DNA of 64,000 nt from Termitomyces sp. T153 (taxonomy: Eukaryota > Basidiomycota > Agaricomycetes > Agaricales > Lyophyllaceae): positions 1-64,000 of the forward strand of contig JACKQL020000128.1 in assembly GCA_018296165.2 (NCBI GenBank), given 5' to 3'. The notes under the pieces were generated by a model. The model did not search any database. It had not been told where the DNA came from and saw only the letters and a list, made by a program, of their open reading frames with translations. A program made the position numbers and the translations under genes. The stretch's first letter is position 1, and each line of letters opens with the position of its first letter. This document shows positions 31,663-43,429 of the stretch, one piece after another.

Positions 31663-33975
31663 TTGTTGAGTCCCAAACATGTCCAACAAGATGTGAAAGG
31701 AGGTGCAGAGCCAGAGAAAATCATGTAAGCAGATGTATTCAATAAATTAAGTCCATTGTTGAAATTGACAAGGGTATTTACTTAAATTGTGCAAACTCAA
31801 TCCAAACCATGCATGCACTTTCACCAGCAGACTAACTTGGGTCAAAGAACAGCAGGGTCCATTATCCAGTCAAATCAGTTTACAAAATTGAGATTGTGTG
31901 ATAAGAGCAGAAATTAGAGCACCAAGATGATGGAACAAGCAGCAAAAAGGAGAGTAGCCATAAGATATGTAGTTGAAAGGAGCACATATGTAGACTGTAT
32001 TATATAAAAAGGATGTACTAAAAATCTATCATATAAGCTAAATTAGAAATCATAAGAGGCAAAGAAACTCAATTACATGCACTGCTAGCAGCTAATAGAG
32101 GATATTTTCATAGAAAAAGGCTCTGAAAAATAAGAAAAGCCTTTTTCCAAAGGAAAATTCTGTCAAAGAAATGATATAACAGGTTTCTCTTTCCATTTTT
32201 TCAGTGGAAGGAGGTTCCAGTGCCAGCAGTAATGTGAACCATTTAATAGAGAATATCAAGCCTCTCCTTAAGCCCTAGCTGAGCACCTCATGTTCCCACT
32301 CACTACTTGCATTGCCAAGAGTAGCAGAGGGACTAGGCAAGAATAGTGCAGTAGTATCATGCAAGTGCTTGAGTAAATCTGGATGGAAACCAGGAGATAT
32401 GGTCAATGGTGAAGCCATGCAGGCAGGTGGGGGTACTAGCAGTCAGACTTTCAGTAACACAGCCACTTAGTCATTGCACTGCTCATACTAAAAATGATTG
32501 TCAGCAAGTAAGAGTGCCAAAGTCCTTGAAATAATGTTGGCAATGTGGTGGCTGATGAGCATAAGTGGAGCACTGCTAGAAGCATGAAACAGGACTATTA
32601 GTAGGAATCAAGAGACACTAGGAAAATATTACTCACTTTGAGAGAAGTGAAAAATAGATAGTGGCTACCCAAACTCTTGAACTCGACATTTGTGGGCTCA
32701 GAGGATGGTGGAAAACATGTAACCAAAGTCAAGAAAGTTAAAAGATTGGGAAGGGAACACTTCTGGGCTCACAGAAAGGATGCAATGCAGTTGACAGCTG
32801 CATATATGAAAATCTTAGCACAGATGATAGAATACAAATAATAATGGACATACTTTACTGGGGCACTGCATAAACACACAAGCCATCACCCTGAGAGATG
32901 GCAAATGCAAGTAACAGTATATACTTAACATAACTATATACAATATATGGTGTTGATAGATATTAAAACAAATACTATGAACTGCTGATAGCTCACACTC
33001 ATGCCAGGGTGGTAGGAGGTCAAATGAGGCTGTAGAATTGGTTTAGCTGCAGCATGAATATTTAAACATAACTTACTACATCCAAAACTATGAAGCAGTG
33101 CTAAAAGAATGTCTGTAAACAACAGCATTAGTGTGTCATATCAAGGACCTAACCAAACAAAGTAAGGTTGGGTCTGGGATGAAGCAAGAGCTACAGGCCC
33201 ATGCCAAAGGCATAAACTATAGCTTGTTAAAGAGATGAAGCTATTACTGATCACAGGTTGGATTGATGGATTGCATTGAGCTGCAGCACTCCAAATATGA
33301 GTGCACCCTGGTGCTTATAAAAAAGATATTGTTCATGAGTTGAAAAGAACTATATAATCACATGTTTACCTTATAATGGAGGCATTAAAAGATGAAATCT
33401 TACTATGTACAGTATTAGAGCATATATGTGGTATTTTCCTATATGTGGAGGGGCCACTCTCAGAGTCATGGCTTTGCCAACTTTTAATGGCAACAATCAA
33501 CTGGAATTGCTACTTAACCACTGGCTCAATATACATAATGGAGGTACTGTTAAAGTGGAATCAGCATACAGAAGGGGGTTGCCAGTAGAAAACCAGGGTA
33601 TATGCATAGTAGTAGCATGTAAACTACATTTTGTTACTAGGAGTGCATTTATGAGGAACACTTGATTTGTTTGGCTGTAGTTTTAGGTATGGTTGAGTGA
33701 ATGGGTGGCAGAAGAAGATCTAGTGTAAATGTAAATAACCTAATGAACCATCTGCTTATGCAGAACATTCTTCTTCAAAAGTGAGACAAGTTCAATAGTG
33801 TTTGAGTTGTCTGAATCAAACTGGTCCCCAGTACTATGAAAGCACAAGGCAAGAGTGCAATGGTCATGAAGATATATAACTGCTAAGCTAGGCCTTTTCC
33901 ACCCTAAGCATTAACTGAAACATAGGCTCAAACTATTTAATCAAGCACCTATGGCACAGATATCAGTAAAAAAAG

Positions 33976-34000
33976 ATGGCACTCATAATGTGAGTGCCAT
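33976..34000. repeat. Perfect hairpin built on ATGGCACTCA
   Basis: Ten-base arms ATGGCACTCA and TGAGTGCCAT flank the loop TAATG. A near-copy, with arms TGGCACTCAC and GTGAGTGTCA, lies at about 34,799-34,821, and a further decayed copy near 20,841-20,860. Possible ends of a small non-autonomous element; no target duplication was identified. Confidence 0.6.
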
Positions 34001-35444
34001 TGTTGTTGAGTTCTTGCACAAGGACTCAAACTTTGTATGCTAGAATTAACTGAAATGTAACTAAAATCTTTTTAACCTTAGTGCTGCACCCCCACACCCC
34101 TGCTCGAAGAGGAAGCTCACTTAAGCAAAAGGCCAAACCTGCAAATAGATAAATGCATCATGTGATATGATGACAGATTCTTAGGATTTTTATCAGTTTT
34201 TCCAGTCACTCTATATCAAGTACATGAATCAAGCTTCTCTATATATTGCCCTTTCTTTTCTCTGTCTCTCACCTCTATCTCTCTTCTCTGTAGTCACAAT
34301 CTTTCTCAGCCTCATTGTTATATATTGTTACTATATATAATCATTAAGTTCAGCACTAAATCAGCAGCGGACCGCCTTTGCGGCCCTTGTTTCAGCTGAA
34401 GCTGAGAACACTAAACATTTAACTCTAAGCAATAACTTGAACCTTGCTAACCCTGCATGCAATGTTTATTATGTATACATATACACTGGTATTTTTTTAT
34501 ACAGTAGTTGCTATTGTGATTCTCACACTATTATGTTTATAACTATATACTAGGTATGTTTGTCTAGTCCCATATCAATGTCCAAGCATGCATGAAATCT
34601 GAACCATAATAGATGGGCACTAACACTACAAGAAATTAATTATACAGCAGCATTTAAGATGTAGAATGAATGTAACAAATTGAGAAAGTAGGTGGGAAAC
34701 ATGTGATGTAATGCAATCTAGATGATAAGCATTGCAAGCACCATATGAGACTACTCTAAATATATTCCTAGAGATTCTGTGCATATCAGCAATTAAATGG
34801 CACTCACAATGTGAGTGTCATATTATTAGAATCACAAGCATGTATTACTTGGTGTATATATGCTTGTGTACATGGCATACAATTTGTGACATTGTGACAC
34901 TGGTGTCACACTGTGACACATTATAGTGATGAAAGTGTTTTAGGAAATTGTGAGATAAACTCTTGGTCAAATAGCATAAAATATGCATCATTTGAAAGGT
35001 GTATTATAGCCAAAGGGCTCACACCTTGTTCATTAGTCATACAGACACTATAGTAATCCATAGAGGGAATTATTCTCTGTAAAAATCCTTCTTAATCAAT
35101 CTCAAAGTCACTAGTAAACAAGGAAATATAGAGACAAATAAAGAGTTGTGAGATGCAAATATACATGATATAGATAATCCTACTGTGAAAGGGGAAAGAT
35201 ACAAACATATTTGAGAGTACTATTGAGGTGGAACAAAATGTCACATGTGACATAATACAAAAAAAAGTGTTTTCTTGTCATAAAATCAGAACTACTGCAC
35301 CAAATCACATGATCTAAGTAGTTCTGAGTAGCCTATGCATATACCAAGAGCTCACAATGCACAAATATAGTACATAACCTTATAAAACATCACAAAATTA
35401 CAAAGCATAGAAGAAAATATGTCAAAAATGCACTGTTCATTGAT

Positions 35445-35935
35445 TGTACACTAGTGAGGTAGGATAAGGTCATGTGACCTTCTTCATTATTGTGAGCTCT
35501 TTATAAGGTCTTTATCTAACTGAAATACTGTCACACTTAAGCAATTCAACCACTTGATCATCAACAGCACTGGGATATTAATAAAGGTGTATGAAAATAG
35601 AGTACTAATTCATTGTGTCCTGTTGAAACAGCATCAAGTCACATGACTTACTTCATTGTTGTGAGCTCTTGGGTGGATGTCTAGTCACCCAAAATACTCT
35701 TACACAAAATAAATCTAACCACTTTCTGAGCCAGAACAATGGTATTTTGTAGAAAACATATAAAAATGGGGTCTTTAGTGATTATGTGGTAGTGAGGCAG
35801 GGTGAGGTCACATGACCTATTTCATTCTTGTGAGTTCTTGGATATATATCTAGGAACCTTAAATACTGTTACACTTAAGTAATTCAACCACTTTCTGACC
35901 CATAGCACTGGGTCCAAATCCTGGAAGTTTTAGCA
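35445..35935. repeat. Three degenerate tandem units of about 170 bp
   Basis: Units begin near 35,455, 35,628 and 35,793. Each runs: GTGAG(G)...AGGTCA, a CAYRTG palindrome core, TTCATT.TTGTGAG.TCTT, AAATACT, CACTTAAG.AATTCAACCACTT, then CAGCACTGG or its variant. The cores read GTCATGTGAC, GTCACATGAC and GTCACATGAC. Confidence 0.75.
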
Positions 35936-35940
35936 TTAAA

Positions 35941-36364
35941 ACTTCGGACTCGTATACTAGTCCCTTCACCCTGCACCCTAGTCCCTTCACCCTGCACCCT
36001 AGTCCCCTCACCCTGTATCTCACCTCGAACTCGAACCCTGCACCCTAGTCCTCTCACCCTGCACCCTAGCTAAAATTTTCCAACCCTAGTCCACCCTAAG
36101 TCCATTTTTTTTTTCTCTAGATAACCCTTCACTCTAATCCCTCACCCTGTATCCCACCTCCAACCCTTCACCCCCTCTCACCCTTCACCCTTCACCCTAG
36201 TCCCTTCACCCTGCACCCTAGTCCCTTCACCCTGCACCCTAGTCCCCTCACCCTGTATCTCACCTCGAACTCGAACCCTGCACCCTAGTCCTCTCACCCT
36301 GCACCCTAGCTAAAATTTTCCAACCCTAGTCCACCCTAAGTCCATTTTTTTTTTCTCTAGATAA
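35941..36364. repeat. CCCT-rich minisatellite, duplicated block
   Basis: Short words CCCTAGTCCCTTCA, CCCTGCACCCTAGTCC and CACCCTGTATCTCACC recur. A block of about 165 bases at 35,960-36,124 is repeated almost exactly at 36,198-36,363, including CTCGAACTCGAACCCTGCAC and the run of T before TCTCTAGATAAC. CCCTAG and CCCTAAG look telomere-like but no clean telomeric array is present. Confidence 0.9.
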
Positions 36365-36365
36365 C

Positions 36366-36710
36366 ACTGAGTCCTGCGAGTCCTGCGAGTCCAGCTGCGA
36401 GTCCTGCGAGTCCAGCTGCGAGTCCTGCGAGTCCAGCTGCGAGTCCTGCGAGTCCAAGTTGGACTCATTGAGGTGGACCCTATACCATAAAAGGCAACAA
36501 CTTCCAAATCAAGAACGAGTCCGCGAGTCCTAAGTCAGGTCTGACTTTTGGAAACTATATAACTAGTCCTGCGAGTCCAGCTGCGAGTCCTGCGAGTCCA
36601 AGTTGGACTCATTGAGGTGGACCCTATACCATAAAAGGCAACAACTTCCAAATCAAGAACGAGTCCGCGAGTCCTAAGTCAGGTCTGACTTTTGGAAACT
36701 ATATAACTAG
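36366..36710. repeat. GAGTCC minisatellite and a 144-bp tandem duplication
   Basis: Words CTGCGAGTCCTGCGAGTCCAG repeat from 36,369. A 144-base unit starting at 36,421 is repeated from 36,565, both running through TTGGACTCATTGAGGTGG and AAAAGGCAACAACTTCC to GAAACTATATAACTAG. The second copy ends at 36,710, exactly where the RING-CH coding remnant begins. Confidence 0.92.
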
Positions 36711-38251
36711 TGCGGGACCAAATACGAGCTCATCAGCAATCGACCACAAATCCTGCGTCTTCTGGGACTGATGAATCGCATCCTCCATCGCACAGGCCGA
36801 ATTGTCACACTATTTGGAGTTGCTGGGATGGTCGGTGTCTTTGCCTCAGGTGCGTAGTCTGGCGTCTGTAAATTATGATGTTACTCATCGTATCTACTTC
36901 AGGTGTCTATGCTATCGCAACAATATATGGCTCCTGGGCAGTAAAACAGTTCATCGGGCAAGAGTACGTCTTCTTGTCCCTGTAGCCTATTCTATCAGCT
37001 AACTCTGGGCTCAGAATGCACGGCCTTCTCCTGTCTGATGATCCCAATGTCTGGCGCTGGACAACTCTTGTCAATCTCCCCAGTATCCCCTTTGCTCTGA
37101 TACTCGCCCGTTTTCAACCACCTCGCCTCATACCCTCCATAATCCCAATCCTTCTCCTATGGCCACCCATCCCACCCATCCACGTACGCGAAGTGCTCGC
37201 CTCAAACGCTTTCACCACGCCCTTCACCCCATCTTCCATCCTCCCCGCAGATCTGCGAATATCTCGCTCTTGGTCTAATATTCTATGGAGCTGGCCTCCC
37301 ACCCCCGCATTGTTTGGGTTCATCCTCGTTCCCTTAGTCCGTTACGTATACAGGAAAGCGTGGACACGCCTGCAAGTTCGCGTCCTCGGTTCTATACCAC
37401 CAAGTGTACGCAACTTTGGCGACATCGTTGTATGGGACGGATGGCCCATTGTGATCCGAATCAGAACAGAGATCGATCACAACGGGGCTGACCAACAGCA
37501 GCATGGACAAGAACAAGATGAGAATCAGGGTGCGGTAGTGGAGGACCAGCAGCAGCAGCGAGACCAGGAAGGCCAAGCAGGAGAGCTTGCAGCTCGGGGA
37601 CAAGACCAAGAACTTCCTCATCTCCAAGATCAGGTCCCCGAGAATGGGCCTCCAGCACTTGAGGTAGCGGAGCAGAACATTGCAACTATGCATTCTTCTC
37701 TTGGCCGACGTATTGGGGGCGCCCTTCTTGTCCCTTGGATCTCTAATCGCATGGGAGCACTTCTTCTTGCTGCCTCGAAACACTCAATCATCCTCCGTCG
37801 AATTCTTGCCTTGCGGCCGCCACTGCAACAGATTACTGCTCTCATACCGGGACACGTGCAAGCACAAGGTTTTTTGGGCCAATTGCAGAGGAAGTTGGGA
37901 ACGGTGTGGCAGTCGACTATAAGGGGCTCTTCGGCATGGGTATAGACGGATCCTGTTTGGTAAGCATTGCATTGATTATCCGTTCGGCGGGCTCCAGGAA
38001 TGATACATGTCTTATTCTTTTAGTTACTTATGTTCAAAAGCTCATCTACATTAACTGTACAGGTGAAAGACACGATTGAGCTTCTGCACCTATGGCTTGC
38101 GACGCGTGAGTTAGAGAGCCGTCATGTAAAGAACCGTGACTTTGCTCGTGTTGAAATTCGTGAGCTTGACCTTGTTCCTGGGTTTCCCCGTCCCGCCTTG
38201 GATCCCACGGCGCAATCACAACGCTCTCAGTCGTTGCCCAAAGGACTTTAG
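36711..38251 (+). pseudogene. RING-CH (MARCH-like) membrane E3 ligase, 5'-truncated
   Basis: The first coding bases read CGTKYELISNRPQILR, which in relatives immediately follows the last zinc-binding CPxC of a RING-CH finger. Then come hydrophobic segments (IVTLFGVAGMVGVFAS, GVYAIATIYGSWAVKQF, a Pro-rich membrane part, TPALFGFILVPLVRYVYRKA), a Gln-rich linker, SLGRRIGGALLVPWISNRMG and KDTIELLHLWLATRELESRH. Introns at 36,850-36,902 and near 36,963-37,015 splice cleanly. The zinc finger itself is missing: upstream is only minisatellite. An in-frame TAG at 37,939-37,941 (after RGSSAWV, where relatives have an acidic residue before TDPVW) and a frame change before VKDTIELLHL add to the damage. 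Without its RING it could not ubiquitinate substrates. Confidence 0.7.
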
Positions 38252-38723
38252 GTCGAAATTCTTGATGCATCAACAATCTCCGCTCTGTCGGTGATGTGAT
38301 ACGTTTTTGTGATATTAGTTGGCTGTACCTATATATATCCTACTGATATATTCATATCATCTCTTCCACGTGGCCGTTATCATTGGACTTGTGCGGTGTT
38401 TGATAATTGTAGTTTGGCCATAAAAGTATAAGTACACAGATAGCCGCCGCAACTTGTCCAGTCCTTTGTAATCAGCCAACCGATCTACACTAACGTTCTT
38501 TATGAGTTAGCGTTCGACGAACAATTAGACCATCCATCCATCAGCCAACACTTGAAAACCAAAAACACCCCATCCCGCATAGATACATCGAGACCCGGTA
38601 AAAAAAATAGATATAGCAGAAATAGAAAACCTATAGCAGAAATAGAAAACCTGAAGCAGGCGAGAGCGTCCCACATGCAAGAAATACACACATTGAAGGC
38701 CCCAGGCAATGAAGTCCGCATAA

Positions 38724-40764
38724 TCACACTACCGCCTCTACCTTCCCGCCCCCCGCAAGCGTACCAACGCCCGCCATACTTGTCCTGTCCCCAGCCCTGG
38801 CCCCAAACTCATCCACCCTGCCAGGCGGCTCTTGAGACAACAACGGCACCCCAACGCTCATCCTACGCTCATGCGCCCCACGCGCAGGGGCAGCACCACC
38901 AACGAGCGTATCGTCACCCCACACTTCATCCTGCCTCCCAAGCCCCAGATCAACAACACCATAATCCTGCATGTACGCCTCCCAGCGCCCACTGCGCATC
39001 GTTTCTTCATCATCATAGAGTTCCTTGCCAGGATCGATAGTGTTCTTGCTCCTGCGCTTGGTTGAATCGCAAGACGACGCGCGCGCATACGCGTACCCGC
39101 CCTCTGTTGGAATATCTGGCGGAGACATGGCCTCTGGGCGCCGCTGGAACCTCCGCCGCGTGACACACCAGCGCACACCAAAGAGACCTAGACAGAGCGC
39201 AAAGAAGCCGAGGAGGGAAATGAGGACGATGAGGCCGATGGAGAGGTGTTGGGGTGTAGCGCCCGTGTTTGAAGACAAAGGCAAAGAAGACGAGTTGGAG
39301 GTCGACACTGGCTGCCTTAGCACGCGGACAGTATGAAACTCGTCCATGGCGCGCGCCGGGTCAGTTATACCTAGGAGCCCAAGACGTGGTTTGATGCTAT
39401 CGCCCGATGCACCGAATGTCCCCGCGTCGTCGGGCGGCTCGTATGCCATGACTGTATACGTGTTGCGGAGGAACGGGACGCCAAGTATGATATCTGCGGG
39501 TACGGTTGGGGCTGTAAACACCGAGTCTGCGGCCTGTATGACGCCAGTGCAGAATGTGCTGCCGGATTCGGACGTCAAGTCGAGGGGGTGGAGAGGGATA
39601 GGGGGGCGGTCGTCGAGTGTTATTGTGAGATTGAGAGGCGTGGTGCATGGTACGTAGTCTGTGAAAAATCAAGTATCAGAAGATATCAAAATGCAAGGAC
39701 GTACATTGGCCTTTGTTGTCGGGAGCTACGCCGATGGCTCCATAGATCCCATTCGCGATAGCGCTGGTCGTCAGAATAAGGGGGACACCGCTGTCTAGCA
39801 CAGCGCTCGGGAGGGCGCCGGGGCCGTTGACGACACTCGAAAGCTGGACAGGCCTCTCCTGGCCATCGACCCAGACGGTGATGGCCCTGACGTCGACCTT
39901 CCAGAACAGCGTGCCCCGGACGTCGCTCTCGAGGACGGCGTACTGGACGGCGGAGGGCTGCGTGATGAATTCTGGGTGGCGACCGATGCCGAGTTGTGCA
40001 GGGACAGCGTCTGAGCCGGGGCGGGAGAGGAGAGAGAGGAAGCGGTGGGCGGGGGCTGCGGAGGTGGGCGTGATGGAGAAGAGATTGGAGGCCCACGCGG
40101 CGCCGTCGGGCGAGTTGGACGTGACGGGCGGGATCAGCTCGGCAATGATCGAGTTGAGCGGGAGCGCGAGGCCAAGGATGCCGCTAAAGGCCGCGCTGAG
40201 AGGCTCCGACGTGACGACCGTCGCAGCCGTCAGTGCCTGCGAGTCCAGACTGTACCCACCCACGCTGAATTTGTCCCACACAATCGGCCCAGACACCACG
40301 CCTTTCAGGTATGTGATTGAGAAAGTCTTGCCCGTGCTCGTCGAACTGCTGGCGTCGTACAAATGCCCGTTCGTCTGCCCACACGACGAAGACGAGCACG
40401 ATTTGGAGGCAATCCACTGCATAAAATATAAGTGAAAGAACAGCAGATGTCCTTGTAGACTCACAAGATCAGAAAATCCAGTATCTACTTGCAGAGAGAG
40501 TTTCTGCCCGGCGCCTACGACAGCCTCGATGGTGTATGATCTGAATACGAATCAGCCGCGAACCATGGATGAAAAAACCACCGCACATGTCGAATATTCG
40601 TTACGAAGGCGTAGAAGTGGAAGGTCGGGGCCGTAATGTCATAATAGCGCGGTCGTGGAGAGAGCAGGATCGCGGCGAGGGCTGTAGAAGACCTTTATAA
40701 TGTAATTAGAAATAATTGAATACATTTGAGGCCACATACACGATTCTCCCGCGGCGTTTTTCAT
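38724..40764 (-). CDS. Membrane-anchored A1 family aspartic protease
   Basis: Pepsin-like fold with both active-site motifs: LQVDTGFSDLWIAS (first Asp) and AVLDSGVPLILTTSAIANGI (second Asp). Between them lie FSGILGLALPLNSIIAELIP and DVRAITVWVDGQERPVQLS. The C-terminal lobe has FCTGVIQAADSVF and ILGVPFLRNTYTVMAYE. A Ser-rich stalk precedes a transmembrane helix (LSIGLIVLISLLGFFALCLG) and a basic RWCVTRRRFQRR stop-transfer, followed by a cytoplasmic tail of about 130 residues. The stop is at 38,724. The likely start is ATG 40,762-40,764, but the short N-terminus (SSLAAILLSPRP) is a weak signal peptide, so an upstream exon is possible. A 41-nt intron is needed before SYTIEAVVGAG. The location is probably the cell surface or secretory route. 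Confidence 0.75.
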
Positions 40765-41945
40765 CTTTGAGAGAGGCTCCTTTCTTTGCTCCGTGCACCC
40801 CTTGCGAGCAACTATCGACTAAGGACCAACTGGGAAAACAGATACTACCTATTTGTGCAATCGTAAATCTATAATCCTAAGTGATATAGAAATATCGCAT
40901 GTAGCTTCCTGTAACGCAGGTCGGCGAAAGGGTGCGCTTCGTGACAGGAGTCTGGCGTCTCTCATCCACTAATGGAACATGAAAGCCAATCTTGTACTCG
41001 GGATGCGTCTTGACTCTACTCTTGAATAGCACCGATTTGGTGATACAGAGGACAACCAATCACCAGGACACACACCTTTCCTCATTGTTCGAAGACTTCC
41101 TCACCTTCTCGTGGTTCACCATCACCATCAAAACTAGCTGGACCGGCAAAAGCGGCACTCAAGAGACTTGAAGCCGAACCGCAAGGCTTTTGTCATCTGC
41201 TCGCAGGTCCTGGAAAGAAAGACAGAGTTTCTCCCTTTGACTGTTCTTCGCGAAACATGGAACCATCGTATGGGTGCCCGCCTCGGCCTCACCTCACTGT
41301 CCATCTCGACTTCCCATGCGAACCACCCAGCTCCACCCTACACGTAGTGCACACTCGCTGAGAAAATCGTCTCATCTCGTCTCAGTCCCAAACTCCGACT
41401 TGTTCGCGCCTATCCACTTTACCCAGTCCTCACCTCATCTTGCAATCACCATACCAAAGATATCAACAACGACAAGATCCTGTTTTCATTGGCTGATGTA
41501 CACCTTAGAACTCGCAAGAGACAAAAGAGGGCGGGTTATATGGTGATGAACCCGTTGACCACCACGAACCAAAATAAGAATGAGGATGAGGGAAGCCTAG
41601 GCGAATAGGGAGGGGAACACTCGGAAGGGAAAAGGATAAATAGAATAGAAGTGAAGTGGTATACCATACGATATCTTATTTCCGAAATCATAGGGATGTC
41701 GTGTTACAGAGTTGGATCAAAGTCCCATGTGGATTGACTAATTATAATAAGACAAATACTGTTGTTGGGAACAAACAAACAGTGAAACGAATGAAAAGAA
41801 TGAACACAGCGAAATAGAAGAAAAAAAAAGAAGATTTAGTAGATATGCATGGGTGATAAGGAAAGAGCGGACGAATGGACATGAATTTCCTCTATCAGCG
41901 GGTTGGGCATGAAGTGGCGCGAGGGCGGTGAGACGAGCAAGACGG

Positions 41946-43407
41946 CTATAGGAGACCACATTCCCGAAGGTGGAGCTGTAGGAGGATGTCTTGTATGGCA
42001 CTCAACACGACTAAAGGGTGGAGCGTGATATCAGCGTGGGCAGCGTGCCAAGGAAGGACAGACAAAATAATGCATACACTTGATCTGCTGGGTGTCCGTC
42101 GCACATGTGTAATGTGCGTAGATCTGCTTCGTCGCGGCGCTCTGGTTGAGGGAGACAAATCTAGATAAGATTCCGTTGGTGTTAATAAGCAGAAGAACAA
42201 AAGTATGGAGGGTGACGACAGACCTGCGGAGGAGGTACTCGCATGCGGCGTCGTAATTGTCACCGCCTGTGAAATCAGGGAAGTAGTCGGAAAGTGGTGA
42301 GCGGGGCAGTTTCTCGGCGAATAGATCGATTTTGTTCAGGAAAAGAATCTGATCACGGATGAGTCAGGACGAGACGAGATGGACGATAGAAAACGTACTA
42401 TGGATGTCTTCACAAACCACCGTGAGTTGCATATCGAGTCGAAGAGAGTGAGAGCTTCTTGCATACGATTCTAGCGATGGCGTTGTCAGAGAGGAACTTC
42501 GGGAAGAAGACGTCAATGAAACTTACGACGCTCTCGTCTTCGTATAGCATCTGATCGTATTCGCTGAGCGACACCAAGAACACCAACGCCGTCACATTCT
42601 CGAAGCAGTGGATCCACTTCTTCCGCTCACTTCGCTGACCACCAACATCGAACAGCTTATAAGTCAACTCGCCGACCTTGAACGTTGTCTCTGTGATACC
42701 TGTCGTTTTTACACGCGAACGGAGGATGTCCTGGTCAGTGGGGAGATAGTTAGAAGTGGACATGCGGTCGATGGCGTTGAAGTAGTATATGGCGCTGTCG
42801 TTAAGCTGGAACTCGCGCGAACGGCTGACAGCTTCTTTGATGGCAGGGTCCCGCCAGAGAGTGCGAATAGCCTCGGAGACGTCGCGCGGGAGAACATCGC
42901 CTTCAATTTGCGGTGGGAGGGAAAGAATAGTGCTACGACGTGCGTCGTTACGTGGGTCTAGGGCAATGTCAAGCTGAGGGAGGGCTTCGAGGACAGCGCT
43001 AGAGCAGACGATCAGTCCGCCGGCCGAACAGAACCAGCTGGTTTGACACGCACCGCATGGACTGGATGGTATTGGAAAAAATAATCTCCTTGTACGAATC
43101 TCGCTCCTGCTCGTTGTAGCCTCCGTGGTGGATCAGTTTCATTTGCTTGAGAACCGTCGACTGGGGTGTGTCAGCAATATTGATAGACCTGCCGCAGCTA
43201 CAGCACGCACCTTGCCAGACTCTCCGGCACCTAGTAAAAGCATCTTAATCTCGTTCTTTGCCATCATGCGATCCTTCTTGAGCTGGTTATCGATCTCGTC
43301 GTTCCCTGCAGAAGCCGTTGTCAGGACAGCGAGGCGGTGCAAGACAATGGCAAAAACTTACGGGCCTTGGCCTCATCGTCGACACCGGTAGACTGAACAC
43401 AACCCAT
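41946..43407 (-). CDS. Heterotrimeric G protein alpha subunit, Gi-like
   Basis: ATG 43,405-43,407, stop TAG 41,946-41,948, about 354 residues in several exons. The N-terminus [16 protein letters not shown] carries myristoylation (Gly2) and palmitoylation (Cys3) sites. Nucleotide motifs are all present: [12 protein letters not shown] (P-loop), [10 protein letters not shown] with the catalytic Arg (switch I), [14 protein letters not shown] (switch II), [10 protein letters not shown] (NKxD) and [10 protein letters not shown] (TCAT). The C-terminus LRECGLL keeps a Cys four residues from the end, the pertussis-toxin-type position typical of fungal group I subunits. Such proteins relay pheromone or nutrient receptor signals. 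The gene looks fully functional and ordinary. Confidence 0.93.
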
Positions 43408-43429
43408 TTGTGCAGCAGCGGATGATAAA

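Larger units (their letters stand above)
30726..35440. other. Gene-free, AT-rich, CpG-depleted region
   Basis: I see no credible gene in 4.7 kb. Reading through 30,721-34,080 I count only three CG dinucleotides (near 31,153, 32,692 and 34,105), while CA, TG and the words CATG, TGCA and GTGT are abundant. A small CG-bearing island (AGCGGACCGCC...GCGGCC) lies at 34,365-34,383. The stretch carries a decayed ATG4 relic, two hairpin motifs and many short direct repeats. The pattern fits old, methylated, deaminated repeat DNA. Confidence 0.75.

Noticed and set aside
36310..36507. Minus-strand frame with TRRTRSW repeats
   Set aside because: It is the translation of the GAGTCC minisatellite and has no other coding evidence.
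37016..37945. Intact 309-residue protein starting MHGLLLSDDPN
   Set aside because: The ATG is an internal codon after a splice acceptor; the sequence is the middle of the RING-CH gene remnant.
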